NCBI RefSeq assembly: GCF_000455265.1
Contig: NZ_HG005141.1
Location: 454,815 to 518,814, forward strand
Source of the DNA: Paenibacillus antibioticophila
GTDB lineage: Bacteria; Bacillota; Bacilli; Paenibacillales; Paenibacillaceae
Length of the DNA stretch: 64,000 nt
Direction of reading: 5' to 3'
Within the stretch, counting starts at the first letter, position 1. Every line of letters starts with the position of its first letter. Shown here piece by piece: positions 53,278 through 61,799 of the stretch. The position numbers and the translations under genes were made by a program. The notes under the pieces were generated by a model. That model was not told the origin of the DNA. It searched no databases and worked only from the letters and a program-made list of their open reading frames with translations.

Positions 53278-54849
53278 TTATAAAGCCGTGTCCTGGCTCT
53301 TTTTCTCCCCTGGCCGTCTCCGCATCCGTTGCCGGTATTCGGTCGGCTGCATGCCCATGACCTCACGGAACGCCCGAGTAAAGCTCTTGTAGCTCTCATA
53401 GCCCACCATCGCAGATACCTCGATAATCTTGTGCTCGGTCTCCGCCAGCAGCTTCCGGGCCTTATCCAGACGGACATCGCGCAGATATTCCGCAAACCCC
53501 TTGCCGATGTTCTTCTTGAACAGATTCGAAAAGTAGGCGTAGTTCAACGACACATGGTTGGAGACCATCGCCAGATCCAGCGGCTTGTGGTAATTTTCAT
53601 GGATATACCGGATTGCCTCATTTAAGTCCTGGGTGTTGCGATAGCTGCACTTAAATTCATAATAGAACTGGTTCAGCCGAAGCATCTGCTGCTGCAGAGC
53701 CTGAATGTAATCCCGAATGCCCGGATAGTCGAACAAATTCCGCAGGCATTCCATGTCCAGGGCTTCTTCTCCCATATAAGGACGAATCACACGCTCATAT
53801 TCCTCCAGCATTTGTACCATCGCGCGGCATAGCTGCTGGGTATAGCGAATGTGGTAACGCTGCAGCACATCCTTGTGGAATAGCCGGGAGATGCCCTCGG
53901 TCATTTTCCCGCTATTTTGCGTACCAATTAAGTGAAATAGCATATAAATCTCTTCATGGGGGAGCTCCCATTGCTGCTCCAGACCGGCAATATGTGCCGG
54001 CAGGAGGCAATGCCGGTCCGGAAACAGGTAGCTATGATGATACAGCTCCATCACCTGCTCATAGCTGTTAGGGAGCCCGGCCAGTCCCTGCTGGGGATCG
54101 GTCATGACCATAATGGCTCCCATCTGCTTCTCCTTCAGCATCGCAGGCAGCACTTCTGTGCTGATCGAGGCGTCCACGGCCAGAATCAATTGAGGCCGGT
54201 ATTGAAGACAGACGCACCCGCTCTTGCCATAGGCCTCATAGGCGATCGATTCCATGCTGTGGGAGCTGACAGCACCCGGTTTGTTAATCAGAAGATCCTC
54301 CCGCAGCAGGCACAGGCGATAATTGCGCCACAGCTCTGAATGATGCTGCTCGGTCTGTTGAATCCAGGCCTCATCGGAGGCTGCTCCCTGCATGAACATG
54401 CGCAGCTCCTTGCGATCGGTCTCCCGGGCACGACGGGACAAATGCTTCATATTTTGCGAAAGCGCCTGACGGGTTCGAACCTCTTGCATGACATGCTCTA
54501 CTGCTGACTGCAGGTCCTCACGCTTGACCGGCTTCAGCAGATAGCCCTTGGCACCCAAAGCGATGGCCTTCTGGGCATAGGCAAAGTCGCTATATCCGCT
54601 GATGATCAGATAATCGACGCTGATGCGCTCCTCCTTGGTTCGACTCATGAGTGTCAGACCATCCATATCCGGCATCCGAATATCTGTAATCACAAGCTGG
54701 ATGCTCTGCGCCCGCAAAATCTGCAGCGCTTCAATTCCATTCGCGGCGCAGAAAATATGATCCATCTGCATAGGGAACTGGTGCAGCATTGCCTGTAGTC
54801 CGTCGCGAATATTCTTTTGATCGTCCACAATCAAAATATTCATCATCAT
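53278..54849 (-). CDS. AraC-type response regulator (YesN-like)
   Basis: 523-residue regulator: receiver domain (about 4-125) with phosphoacceptor Asp56 (LVITDIRMPD) and Lys in LLKPVKRED; a long middle region (about 140-400); and a C-terminal AraC double helix-turn-helix (about 410-510, KPLDLAMVSNHVSLNYAYFSNLFKKNIG... and IIEVSAMVGYESYKSFTRAFREVMGMQP). Three ATG codons in a row; GGGGGG is 10 nt before the first. It starts 3 bp after the kinase stop codon. Likely activates the importer genes upstream at 56.8-60.6 kb. Confidence 0.9.
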   Translation of the reverse strand: MMMNILIVDDQKNIRDGLQAMLHQFPMQMDHIFCAANGIEALQILRAQSIQLVITDIRMPDMDGLTLMSRTKEERISVDYLIISGYSDFAYAQKAIALGAKGYLLKPVKREDLQSAVEHVMQEVRTRQALSQNMKHLSRRARETDRKELRMFMQGAASDEAWIQQTEQHHSELWRNYRLCLLREDLLINKPGAVSSHSMESIAYEAYGKSGCVCLQYRPQLILAVDASISTEVLPAMLKEKQMGAIMVMTDPQQGLAGLPNSYEQVMELYHHSYLFPDRHCLLPAHIAGLEQQWELPHEEIYMLFHLIGTQNSGKMTEGISRLFHKDVLQRYHIRYTQQLCRAMVQMLEEYERVIRPYMGEEALDMECLRNLFDYPGIRDYIQALQQQMLRLNQFYYEFKCSYRNTQDLNEAIRYIHENYHKPLDLAMVSNHVSLNYAYFSNLFKKNIGKGFAEYLRDVRLDKARKLLAETEHKIIEVSAMVGYESYKSFTRAFREVMGMQPTEYRQRMRRRPGEKKSQDTAL

Positions 54850-54852
54850 TCT

Positions 54853-56691
54853 CTACCATCCCCCCAGATTCACGTTTTCCCATGGCAATCGGATCGTGAC
54901 ACAGGTATAGGAACCCTGCACGCTGTCAATCCAAAGACCGCAGCCCTTGCCATAGTGAAGCTGCAAGCGTTTATGAACATTTTCCAGCCCCAAACCGTTC
55001 TTGCTGGCAACAATCGGCGTATCCGAATCCCCCTTCAAGGCCGCTTGCAGCGCATCCAAGGTTTCCGGATCGACACCGATCCCGTCGTCAAAAATCTCAA
55101 TAAATAGCAAATGATTCTGTTCTACCCATACCGTAATCTGAATGCGCACATTCTTCCTCTGAGGCGCCGCATGATGAATGATATTCTCGACGATCGGCTG
55201 CATGCACATTTTAGGAATCGCATACCGCAGCACCTCTTGGGGGAACTCCGCCGTCAGAGCAAAGCTGCTGCCCTCCATGAAGTTTATGAATTGAACATAG
55301 CTCTGGATATTGTCCAGCTCCTCCCGGAGCGCGACGGTATCCCCGTTCCACTTCATGCTGTAGCGAAGCAGCGCTCCGAGCGATACAACCGCATCTGCAA
55401 TCGAAGCCTGCTGCTGAACCTCCGCCTTCATCCGGATCGCTTCCAGTGCGTTATACAGAAAGTGCGAGTTGATCTGCGAATGAAGCGAATGAAGCTGTGC
55501 GTTCTTGGCAATCAACTGCTTATCCACCACCTGAGTCATCAGGCTCTGAATCTCATCCAGCATCTTGTTGTAGGTCACCGCGACTTCATCAATCTCATCG
55601 CCGGTCTCATCGGCTTCTAAACCGGTGTCGATCTTCGCGTCAAGCTGCCCCTTGCGCACCTGCCTCATCGACGACAGCACGCTGTCCAATCGGCGGAACA
55701 AGCGATGGGTCATCTGCGAGACCAGCACCATCATAAGCAGCAGCACGCATAGCGTAATCGTTACGACAAGCACGTACCAGCTGCGCGGACCCTCCATCAA
55801 CACCTGATGAGAGGCGATATCCACCACATAGGCGTCCAGCGGAGAGATATAGCGGTATACCGCGTAATAGAGGTGGTCTCCGGCTTTGACCTGGATCGGA
55901 TTGTCCTGATCAAGCGGGTCCAGATACCGGTGAACACTGGCAAGGATATCATCCAGATTCTCTCCGGCTGTCTGGGCGAAAGCATGCTGCGGATTATATA
56001 CATAACGCGAGGGACTTGTTCCTTCCATCACCACGGAAAAGAAATCCCCCTCGGTCTCTTCCAATAAATCGCTGAAAAATGCGCGGTGCGAGGTGCGAAT
56101 CTCCATGATGGTAGGCCGCTTTTGCTGCCCGCCCTGAAGCCGGACCAATCGATAGTAAGATAGCGTATGCTCTCCATCCTGGAGCGCAAAGATCCGGTAT
56201 GCCGACCCGCCCTCATCCCGAAGGGTCTCCCAATAATCCTGCGGAGAGAACCTGTCATACTGATAGATCTCCGGCCAAATCTCATGCAGATTCGGATTGT
56301 CCACATAGAAGCTTAGCTGACTGATCATCTCGTTGCTTTGAATGATATTATGCATTTGTTCATATTGATTCTGTCTGAATTTTACAAGCCCCAAGCCATC
56401 CGAGCGCATATTGGAATGGATATAGTCAATAAATGCCTTCTGTGTGAGCGCTGTGGAGGAAGCGTTTTCAATGATGTTCATTTTACTTCGCAGCTTTTCG
56501 TTGATTTTGGTCACATGGCTGCTGCCGTTCGCCATCGCATCCTTGTAGAGCTGATTCTCCTGAATCCGGATGAACAGAAAGGAGACGATAATGGCAGGAA
56601 CCGCGATCAGGATGCTAAAGGCCAGGAACAGCTTTTGTGTAATGCGGGAATTGCGGTAAATCTTTCTCATCTTATTCAGCAAGACCATCAT
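54853..56691 (-). CDS. sensor histidine kinase (YesM-like)
   Basis: 612-residue membrane kinase. Two membrane segments (about 20-40 and 300-325) flank a large extracellular sensor domain; HAMP follows (about 325-380). The His-kinase domain (LHSQINSHFLYNALEAI) has phosphoacceptor His410. The ATPase domain has N box VENIIHHA, G1 DDGIGVDP and G2 NGLGLENVHKR. Such kinases detect extracellular oligosaccharide, often via the binding protein. GGGAGG is 7 nt before the first ATG. A perfect palindrome lies just upstream. Confidence 0.92.
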   Translation of the reverse strand: MMVLLNKMRKIYRNSRITQKLFLAFSILIAVPAIIVSFLFIRIQENQLYKDAMANGSSHVTKINEKLRSKMNIIENASSTALTQKAFIDYIHSNMRSDGLGLVKFRQNQYEQMHNIIQSNEMISQLSFYVDNPNLHEIWPEIYQYDRFSPQDYWETLRDEGGSAYRIFALQDGEHTLSYYRLVRLQGGQQKRPTIMEIRTSHRAFFSDLLEETEGDFFSVVMEGTSPSRYVYNPQHAFAQTAGENLDDILASVHRYLDPLDQDNPIQVKAGDHLYYAVYRYISPLDAYVVDIASHQVLMEGPRSWYVLVVTITLCVLLLMMVLVSQMTHRLFRRLDSVLSSMRQVRKGQLDAKIDTGLEADETGDEIDEVAVTYNKMLDEIQSLMTQVVDKQLIAKNAQLHSLHSQINSHFLYNALEAIRMKAEVQQQASIADAVVSLGALLRYSMKWNGDTVALREELDNIQSYVQFINFMEGSSFALTAEFPQEVLRYAIPKMCMQPIVENIIHHAAPQRKNVRIQITVWVEQNHLLFIEIFDDGIGVDPETLDALQAALKGDSDTPIVASKNGLGLENVHKRLQLHYGKGCGLWIDSVQGSYTCVTIRLPWENVNLGGW

Positions 56692-56706
56692 CCCATTGCC
56701 TCCCTA

Positions 56707-56735
56707 CGTTTGTAATATACCATATATTACAAACG
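56707..56735. promoter_or_regulatory. perfect palindrome upstream of yesM
   Basis: CGTTTGTAATATA and TATATTACAAACG, 13-bp arms around CCA, immediately upstream of the yesM ribosome site. It contains a TATATT-like -10 element. Candidate operator for an unidentified regulator, or a short hairpin at the 5' end of the mRNA. Confidence 0.5.
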
Positions 56736-56765
56736 GGCCGGCAGATATTAAGAAAAGCAGGGATA

Positions 56766-56788
56766 CCGGTCACCTATAAGGTGACCGG
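56766..56788 (-). terminator. probable terminator after the binding-protein gene
   Basis: Perfect 10-bp stem CCGGTCACCT / AGGTGACCGG with a 3-nt loop, 26 bp after the binding-protein stop codon; only a weak T-rich run follows on the minus strand. It partly separates importer and two-component genes. Confidence 0.55.
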
Positions 56789-56813
56789 CAGCCCGGTATT
56801 GCTATCCTATTTC

Positions 56814-58478
56814 TTATTCAGCCATCTTCGCTTTCCGCGCATCCAGCTCAGCCTGACGGAATTCCATGACCTGCTCGAAGCCGTAGCTATCGCGACGGGC
56901 TTGGAAGTTCTCAAAAATCTTGTCAAAGGCCGCCTCATCCTTCGCGGTAATCAACTCAGGCAGCACTTCCTCCCAGTTCTGCGAAATCCGAGCGAAGGAT
57001 ACAGCTGCATCCGAGTCGCCCAATGGGTCAAGGCCCTTGTAGATCCCGCCGTCAATGTCGGCTTGCGCATTCGCAAAGTCCTCCATTTGCTTGATCACAG
57101 GTGCTTTCTCCGGTCTCCATTGGTTCACGATAACCGGGTTGCGCATCATCCAGTACGTATCCATAATGCCGATTTCTTTTTCCAGCTTCTCAATGTCGGT
57201 TTCAAGCAATTGCTGCATCTCCGCCTTGAGCTGCGGCTTGCCGTCAACGGTCTCCCAAGTCTCCCCTTCTTGGCCCAGGAACAGGTCCTTCTGTCCTTCT
57301 TCGCTCGCAAGGTAAGTCAGGAAGCGAATTGCACGCTCAGGGTTCTCACAGGATTTGCTGATCATCGTAACCATCCAGCCATCCATGTTGCCAGGGAACA
57401 GCTTGGCTGGATCTCCATTGCTGTTCTGCGGGCCATCTACAGCAATATAGTAGGAATCCGGATTGTCGCTGGCCGCCAGCATCGGGTTGACAGCCGTCAT
57501 TCCCGTCCATTCACGAACCATCATGAAGTAACGGGCATTATTCGTCTTCTCTTCCACTTGCGTATCGGAGTCTACAAGGAAATCTACATTAATCAGTCCG
57601 CGCTCGTAAGCTGTACGGAAGGTCTTCAGCCAAGTGACATAGTCCGGGTCTGTAATACGGTCATAGACTTTGCCGTCTTTCTCATGCGGTACGGCAAGCA
57701 GGTTCTGCAAATATTCCGTCATCCCGTAAGGCACATTCCCTTGTGCGAAGAACGGACTCATCGGCTGTCCCTTGTACTCGGAATATTGATCCTTCAAGAG
57801 CTGCAGTGCGCCCAGGAAGCCCTCCGGAGTCGTCAGATCCGGACTGCCCATGTCTTCGTACAAATCCTTACGCACCAGGAAGGTCTGATTCGCTGCCGTC
57901 ATACCCGTCTCATGCATCAGATTCGGGCTGTAGGAATCGTTCGGAATGCCATAGGTATTGCCATTCTCTTGCTTATACCATTTAAGCGTACCGTCACCAG
58001 CTACCTTGTAGAAGTACGGATCATATTGATCGGCTAACTCGTTCAGCGCATACACATGGTCGCCTTCCCACAGCTTTTTGACAGCGGTTTCCCAAGAGCC
58101 CATGCTAATGAGGTCCGGCAGCTTTCCGGAGGTCATCATCAGAGTAACCTGTTCATTTGCCTCACCGGAGGGTACTTCAATCTTTACGTTTACACCGGTC
58201 TTCTCCGAGATATACTTAGAGTTCAAGCTCTCTCCCCAAGTGCGTCCATACCAGGAAGCGCCTACGAACCAGGTCAGATCCACCGGACTGGTATCCAGCT
58301 TCCAGGCTGGCTCATCCGGATTCAGCGTGACTGCCGGTGTATCCGTCGTCTGTGTATTGTTTGCAGGGGTGTTCGTCGATTTGGCGCTGTTATTGCTGCC
58401 GGAGCCGCATGCCGCCAGGCCCAGCATGAGGACCATAGCCATCATGATGGCCATGCTTTGCTTCAGATTGCCTTTCAT
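56814..58478 (-). CDS. LplA-type ABC substrate-binding lipoprotein
   Basis: 554-residue solute-binding protein, longer than family 1 sugar-binding proteins and typical of the LplA/YtcQ type. Lipobox GLAAC (Cys about 24) followed by an Asn/Thr-rich linker. The LDTSPVDLTWFVGASWYGRTWGESLNSKYISEKTGV start and the C-terminal LPELITAKDEAAFDKIFENFQARRDSYGFE helix are characteristic. AAGGATG lies about 8 nt before ATG. Third importer gene of a leftward operon, separated from the permease by 332 bp holding a large palindrome. Confidence 0.9.
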   Translation of the reverse strand: MKGNLKQSMAIMMAMVLMLGLAACGSGSNNSAKSTNTPANNTQTTDTPAVTLNPDEPAWKLDTSPVDLTWFVGASWYGRTWGESLNSKYISEKTGVNVKIEVPSGEANEQVTLMMTSGKLPDLISMGSWETAVKKLWEGDHVYALNELADQYDPYFYKVAGDGTLKWYKQENGNTYGIPNDSYSPNLMHETGMTAANQTFLVRKDLYEDMGSPDLTTPEGFLGALQLLKDQYSEYKGQPMSPFFAQGNVPYGMTEYLQNLLAVPHEKDGKVYDRITDPDYVTWLKTFRTAYERGLINVDFLVDSDTQVEEKTNNARYFMMVREWTGMTAVNPMLAASDNPDSYYIAVDGPQNSNGDPAKLFPGNMDGWMVTMISKSCENPERAIRFLTYLASEEGQKDLFLGQEGETWETVDGKPQLKAEMQQLLETDIEKLEKEIGIMDTYWMMRNPVIVNQWRPEKAPVIKQMEDFANAQADIDGGIYKGLDPLGDSDAAVSFARISQNWEEVLPELITAKDEAAFDKIFENFQARRDSYGFEQVMEFRQAELDARKAKMAE

Positions 58479-58502
58479 TTCCTCATCATCCTTTCTTGTA
58501 TC

Positions 58503-58698
58503 TATATAAGTTGAACTAAAGATTGTACACGGGAGGCAACGTGTGAAGTGTTCTTACGATCGCTGTTGTTCACGGATTTCTTTGACTGGACTAAGCATCA
58601 TAGAGTAGAAATCCGTTCACAAAGGCGAACGCTAACGCTTCTTCAGCACACTTCACACTTATGCCCTTTCTGTGTATTTTTCTAGTTCAACTTATACA
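58503..58698. repeat. near-palindromic element of about 196 bp
   Basis: Outer arms TATAAGTTGAACTA (58505-58518) and TAGTTCAACTTATA (58683-58696) are perfect; GTGTGAAGTGT (58541) pairs with ACACTTCACAC (58648), and TTGTTCACGGATTTCT (58566) with AGAAATCCGTTCACAA (58607). The centre is about 25 bp. No gene is inside. It lies in the gap between the permease and binding-protein genes. MITE-like or a structural RNA. Confidence 0.85.
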
Positions 58699-58740
58699 GC
58701 TTAGAATCTGGTGCATTATTTCAATCATCCGCCTGTAAGG

Positions 58741-58766
58741 TAGTTCAAAAAGTCATCTCTTGAGCG
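58741..58766 (+). repeat. dispersed intergenic repeat, diverged copy
   Basis: TAGTTCAAAAAGTCATCTCT followed by TGAGCG matches the repeat at 5037 and 39257 over its first 18 bases. It lies just outside the large palindrome. Confidence 0.4.
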
Positions 58767-58810
58767 TTGAGCGCGCACGATTTGAGCATACCCTATCAGA
58801 CGGCTGAGGC

Positions 58811-59695
58811 TTACCCCTTAATAGCTCCAATCATGACGCCCTTGACCAGGTAACGCTGGATGAAGGGGTAGAAGGCCAGGATCGGAAGCGTAGCCACCAT
58901 CATAGAGGCGAACTTGATCGAGTTGCCCGGCAGCTTGGCACCAAACTGGGCCATGGCTTGCTGCTGCATGAACGACATCGAGTTCTCTGCAATGATCTTG
59001 TACAGCATCGTCTGGAGCGGAAGCTTATCCTGCGACCGGATGTACAAGACGCCTTGATAGTAGTCGTTCCAGTGATAGACGGCTGCAAACAGGGCAATTG
59101 TGGCGATAACCGCCATACTGTTCGGCAGAACAATCCGGAAGAAAACACCGTAATCGGAAGCCCCGTCCACCTTGGCCGATTCCTCCAGCCCTTCGGGGAT
59201 GGTGCGGAAGAAGCTCATAAAGATAACCATATCGAAGAAGGTATACATGGCCGGGATGATGAAAACAAGGAAGTTATCATACAGCCCCAGCTTGGTCATC
59301 AAAATAAATGTAGGAATGAGACCGCCGGAGAACAGCATCGTGATCAGTGCGATTTTCATATAAATTTTGCGGCCAATCAGGTTGGTCTTGCTCATCCCGT
59401 AGGCTACAATCGCGGTAAAGAGCACGTGCACAACCGTTCCGATCACCGTTCGGAGCGTCGTAATCAGGAACCCGTTCATCAGGTTGTCGTCATCGAATAC
59501 GACACGGTAGCTGTCCAGCGAGACGGCCTTCGGGTACCAGTTGACCGTTCCCAGGATGGCTTGCTCCGGTGCATTGAGTGAGTTAATAAATACGAAGTAC
59601 ATCGGGTAGAGCGTAACGAAGCACACCGCCAGCATAAGCAGGGTATTGCAGATATCGAATATTCCGATGCGTCTCAAGCCTCTGTATTTGCCCAT
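58811..59695 (-). CDS. ABC transporter permease (LplC/YtcP type)
   Basis: 294-residue permease with six membrane segments and EAA-like loop ESAKVDGASDYGVFFRIVLPNSM. The C-terminal FIQRYLVKGVMIGAIKG ending is typical of LplC. Second permease of the lpl-like importer; 18 bp downstream of the LplB-like gene. Confidence 0.92.
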   Translation of the reverse strand: MGKYRGLRRIGIFDICNTLLMLAVCFVTLYPMYFVFINSLNAPEQAILGTVNWYPKAVSLDSYRVVFDDDNLMNGFLITTLRTVIGTVVHVLFTAIVAYGMSKTNLIGRKIYMKIALITMLFSGGLIPTFILMTKLGLYDNFLVFIIPAMYTFFDMVIFMSFFRTIPEGLEESAKVDGASDYGVFFRIVLPNSMAVIATIALFAAVYHWNDYYQGVLYIRSQDKLPLQTMLYKIIAENSMSFMQQQAMAQFGAKLPGNSIKFASMMVATLPILAFYPFIQRYLVKGVMIGAIKG

Positions 59696-59713
59696 AGGTA
59701 TCTGCCCCCTTTC

Positions 59714-60634
59714 TTAGAAAATGCCCTCGCCATTTAATTTTTTGGATGAGAAGTTCGCCAGGAACAGTAGCCCCAGCGCTACAATCGAACGGGCAAACAA
59801 GGCGGCTGTTGAGAAGGAGTAGCGCCCGGATACCAAGCCCATGTTGTAGATATAGAGGTCGATGCTCTCCGCCATCTTCATGTTCATGTTGTTTTTCAGC
59901 ATAAAAATCTGCTCAAAGTTACTGCCAAGCAATCCGCTGACGGCCAGAATGAACAAAATCGCGATGGTCGGCCGGATGCTCTGTACGGTAATGTGCCACA
60001 TCCGCTGCCAGCGGTTGGCTCCATCCAGCTCCGCCGCTTCATACAATCCGGGATCAATGCCGGAGATAGCAGCTATGTAAATAATGGCGCTCCACCCCGT
60101 CTCCTTAAGCGTGTCGGAGAAGAAGGTAATCCACCAGAAGTATTTCGCATCACTGTTGAACAGAATCTCCCGATCCTGAAGTCCCAGCCCCATCATTAAC
60201 TGATTGATTACCCCGCCCTCACCAAGCCAGTTCAGCATGATGCCGCCGAAGATCGTCCAGGCAATAAAGTGCGGCAGATACGAGATCGTCTGCACCGTGC
60301 GCTTGAAACGCAGGCTGCGTATTTCGTTGAGTAACAAAGCGAATAAAATCGGAATCGGAAATCCGAGCACCAGCTTGATCGAGCTCATCCCGAGCGTGTT
60401 GCGAATAGAACGCCAAAAGCGGTCATCGGTAGCAAAGTCATGAAAATGCTTCAACCCCACAAAGGGCGATTCCAGCAACGGTTTCGCAATGTTATAGTCC
60501 ATAAAAGCAATGATCAGCCAGATCATTGGAATATAGCAGAAGATGAACATCCAGACGATGCCCGGAATGACCATGCTTTGTAATTGCCACTGCCGCAGAA
60601 AGCTTTTGACGAGTCCATTTTTCTCTGAATTCAT
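59714..60634 (-). CDS. ABC transporter permease (LplB type)
   Basis: 306-residue permease with six membrane segments and EAA loop EAAELDGANRWQRMWHITVQSIRP. Start: ATG 60634, with AAGGAGG upstream; the open frame runs to 60982, but that stretch overlaps the divergent GH16 gene and lacks an RBS. First gene of the leftward importer operon, divergent from the cytosolic GH16 gene. Confidence 0.92.
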   Translation of the reverse strand: MNSEKNGLVKSFLRQWQLQSMVIPGIVWMFIFCYIPMIWLIIAFMDYNIAKPLLESPFVGLKHFHDFATDDRFWRSIRNTLGMSSIKLVLGFPIPILFALLLNEIRSLRFKRTVQTISYLPHFIAWTIFGGIMLNWLGEGGVINQLMMGLGLQDREILFNSDAKYFWWITFFSDTLKETGWSAIIYIAAISGIDPGLYEAAELDGANRWQRMWHITVQSIRPTIAILFILAVSGLLGSNFEQIFMLKNNMNMKMAESIDLYIYNMGLVSGRYSFSTAALFARSIVALGLLFLANFSSKKLNGEGIF

Positions 60635-60725
60635 AGGCTGTGCCTCCTTCTCTATCATCGTAAGAAAATGCGCATAGGAAAAAAAGGCCAGGATTTTTGA
60701 CCCTATCCCATTTTTTTGGATTCGT

Positions 60726-60753
60726 TTGACCGGGCATGTAAATCCGCTATGCT
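60726..60753 (+). promoter_or_regulatory. sigma-A promoter of the cytosolic GH16 gene
   Basis: TTGACC (-35) and TATGCT (-10) with a 16-bp spacer. Transcription would begin near 60760, so the ATG at 60760 cannot be the start codon; the ATG at 60784 is. Confidence 0.6.
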
Positions 60754-60783
60754 GGGAGTATGAAGAAGGGAGTGTACATAAGG

Positions 60784-61530
60784 ATGGATAAGCTGATCTG
60801 GCATCAGGACTATTTACATAGCAGTGCCGGCCTGGACTCATGGAATGTTCGTCTGGGCAATGATCTGCTGGATGACCAGGGCAATGCGATCTTCCCGGGC
60901 TGGGGAAACGGGGAACAGCAATTTTATACGGGGAATCCCGGAAATTTGTATCTGAATGAAGAGGGCTTGAATTTGTGTGCAAGACGTGAAGCCGTCGAGA
61001 CGGTGGATGGGCGTAAATTCGCCTACACCTCTGCCCGCATCGATACTCGGGATATCTTCTCCTTCTGCTATGGGAAGCTGGTCGTGCGTGCCAGACTCCC
61101 GATAGGACAAGGCATGTGGCCGGCGATCTGGCTGCTGCCGCAAGACAAGAAATACGGCAACTGGCCGGCCTCCGGGGAGATCGATATGATCGAGGCCAAA
61201 GGCCGGCTGCCGCAGCAGGTATTCGGAACGCTTCATTTTGGATCGGATTGGGACCATAAGGTTACGGACGAGTTCTCCCATCAGCTGGAGTCTGGCACAA
61301 TTCAGGAATTTCATGATTATACGCTGGAATGGAGTGAAGAATCGATTCGCTGGCTGGCAGACGGCCACTGCTTTGCAGAGCGCCGCATGGAGCCGGGAGT
61401 CACGCCGTTCGACGTGCCGTTCTATCTTCTGCTTAATCTGGCTGTAGGCGGCTTTTACGATCCTGTTCCGGTGGATGAGGAAGCACTGCCTGCCGTGATG
61501 ACGATCTCCGGGATTTGGGTGTACCAATAA
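60784..61530 (+). CDS. cytosolic GH16-family glycoside hydrolase
   Basis: 248-residue single-domain GH16 enzyme without signal peptide. The jelly-roll catalytic motif GEIDMIEAKG carries Glu132, Asp134 and Glu137. Flanking motifs GMWPAIWLLP, HFGSDW and FYLLLNLAVGG match laminarinase-type members. Most GH16 enzymes are secreted, so a cytosolic one suggests cleavage of imported oligosaccharide. Divergent from the lpl-type importer and probably co-regulated with it through YesN. Start chosen from the promoter position. Confidence 0.9.
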   Translation: MDKLIWHQDYLHSSAGLDSWNVRLGNDLLDDQGNAIFPGWGNGEQQFYTGNPGNLYLNEEGLNLCARREAVETVDGRKFAYTSARIDTRDIFSFCYGKLVVRARLPIGQGMWPAIWLLPQDKKYGNWPASGEIDMIEAKGRLPQQVFGTLHFGSDWDHKVTDEFSHQLESGTIQEFHDYTLEWSEESIRWLADGHCFAERRMEPGVTPFDVPFYLLLNLAVGGFYDPVPVDEEALPAVMTISGIWVYQ

Positions 61531-61560
61531 TCTGGGTGCACCAATAGTAAGGGAATGTAC

Positions 61561-61612
61561 AAGAGGGTGTCTCGAAATCATCGAAGCAGATGATCAGGGA
61601 CGCCCTCTTGTA
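61561..61612 (+). terminator. terminator after the cytosolic GH16 gene
   Basis: Long hairpin AAGAGGGTGTCT...TCATC / GATGA...GGGACGCCCTCTT followed by a T-rich run; same sequence family as the hairpins at 49376 and 50156. Confidence 0.7.
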
Positions 61613-61660
61613 TTGAGCTGCACCGTGCGATGCGGGGAGGTGCGGCAAGTGCGTGTGAGA

Positions 61661-61799
61661 ATTAGTGCTGATAAGCACTAAAATTGCAAGGCGCGGGGCC
61701 TTTGTGGCGGATTTTAGTGCACAATGGCACTAAAATTGCCAACCGTGGAGCCCTTGCGACGGATTTTAGTGCACAATGGCACTAAAATTGCCAACCGTG
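61661..61799. repeat. tandem hairpin array, left part (units 1-3)
   Basis: Units begin at 61662, 61714 and 61766 (52-bp period). Each has the palindrome TTAGTGC-N6-GCACTAA; units 2 and 3 extend it to TTTTAGTGC / GCACTAAAA. They are joined by a conserved linker containing CCAACCGTGGAGC. Left of the insertion sequence. Confidence 0.9.

Noticed and set aside
60635..60982. Extension of the LplB-like permease
   Set aside because: Overlaps the divergent GH16 gene and its promoter; the RBS is at 60634.
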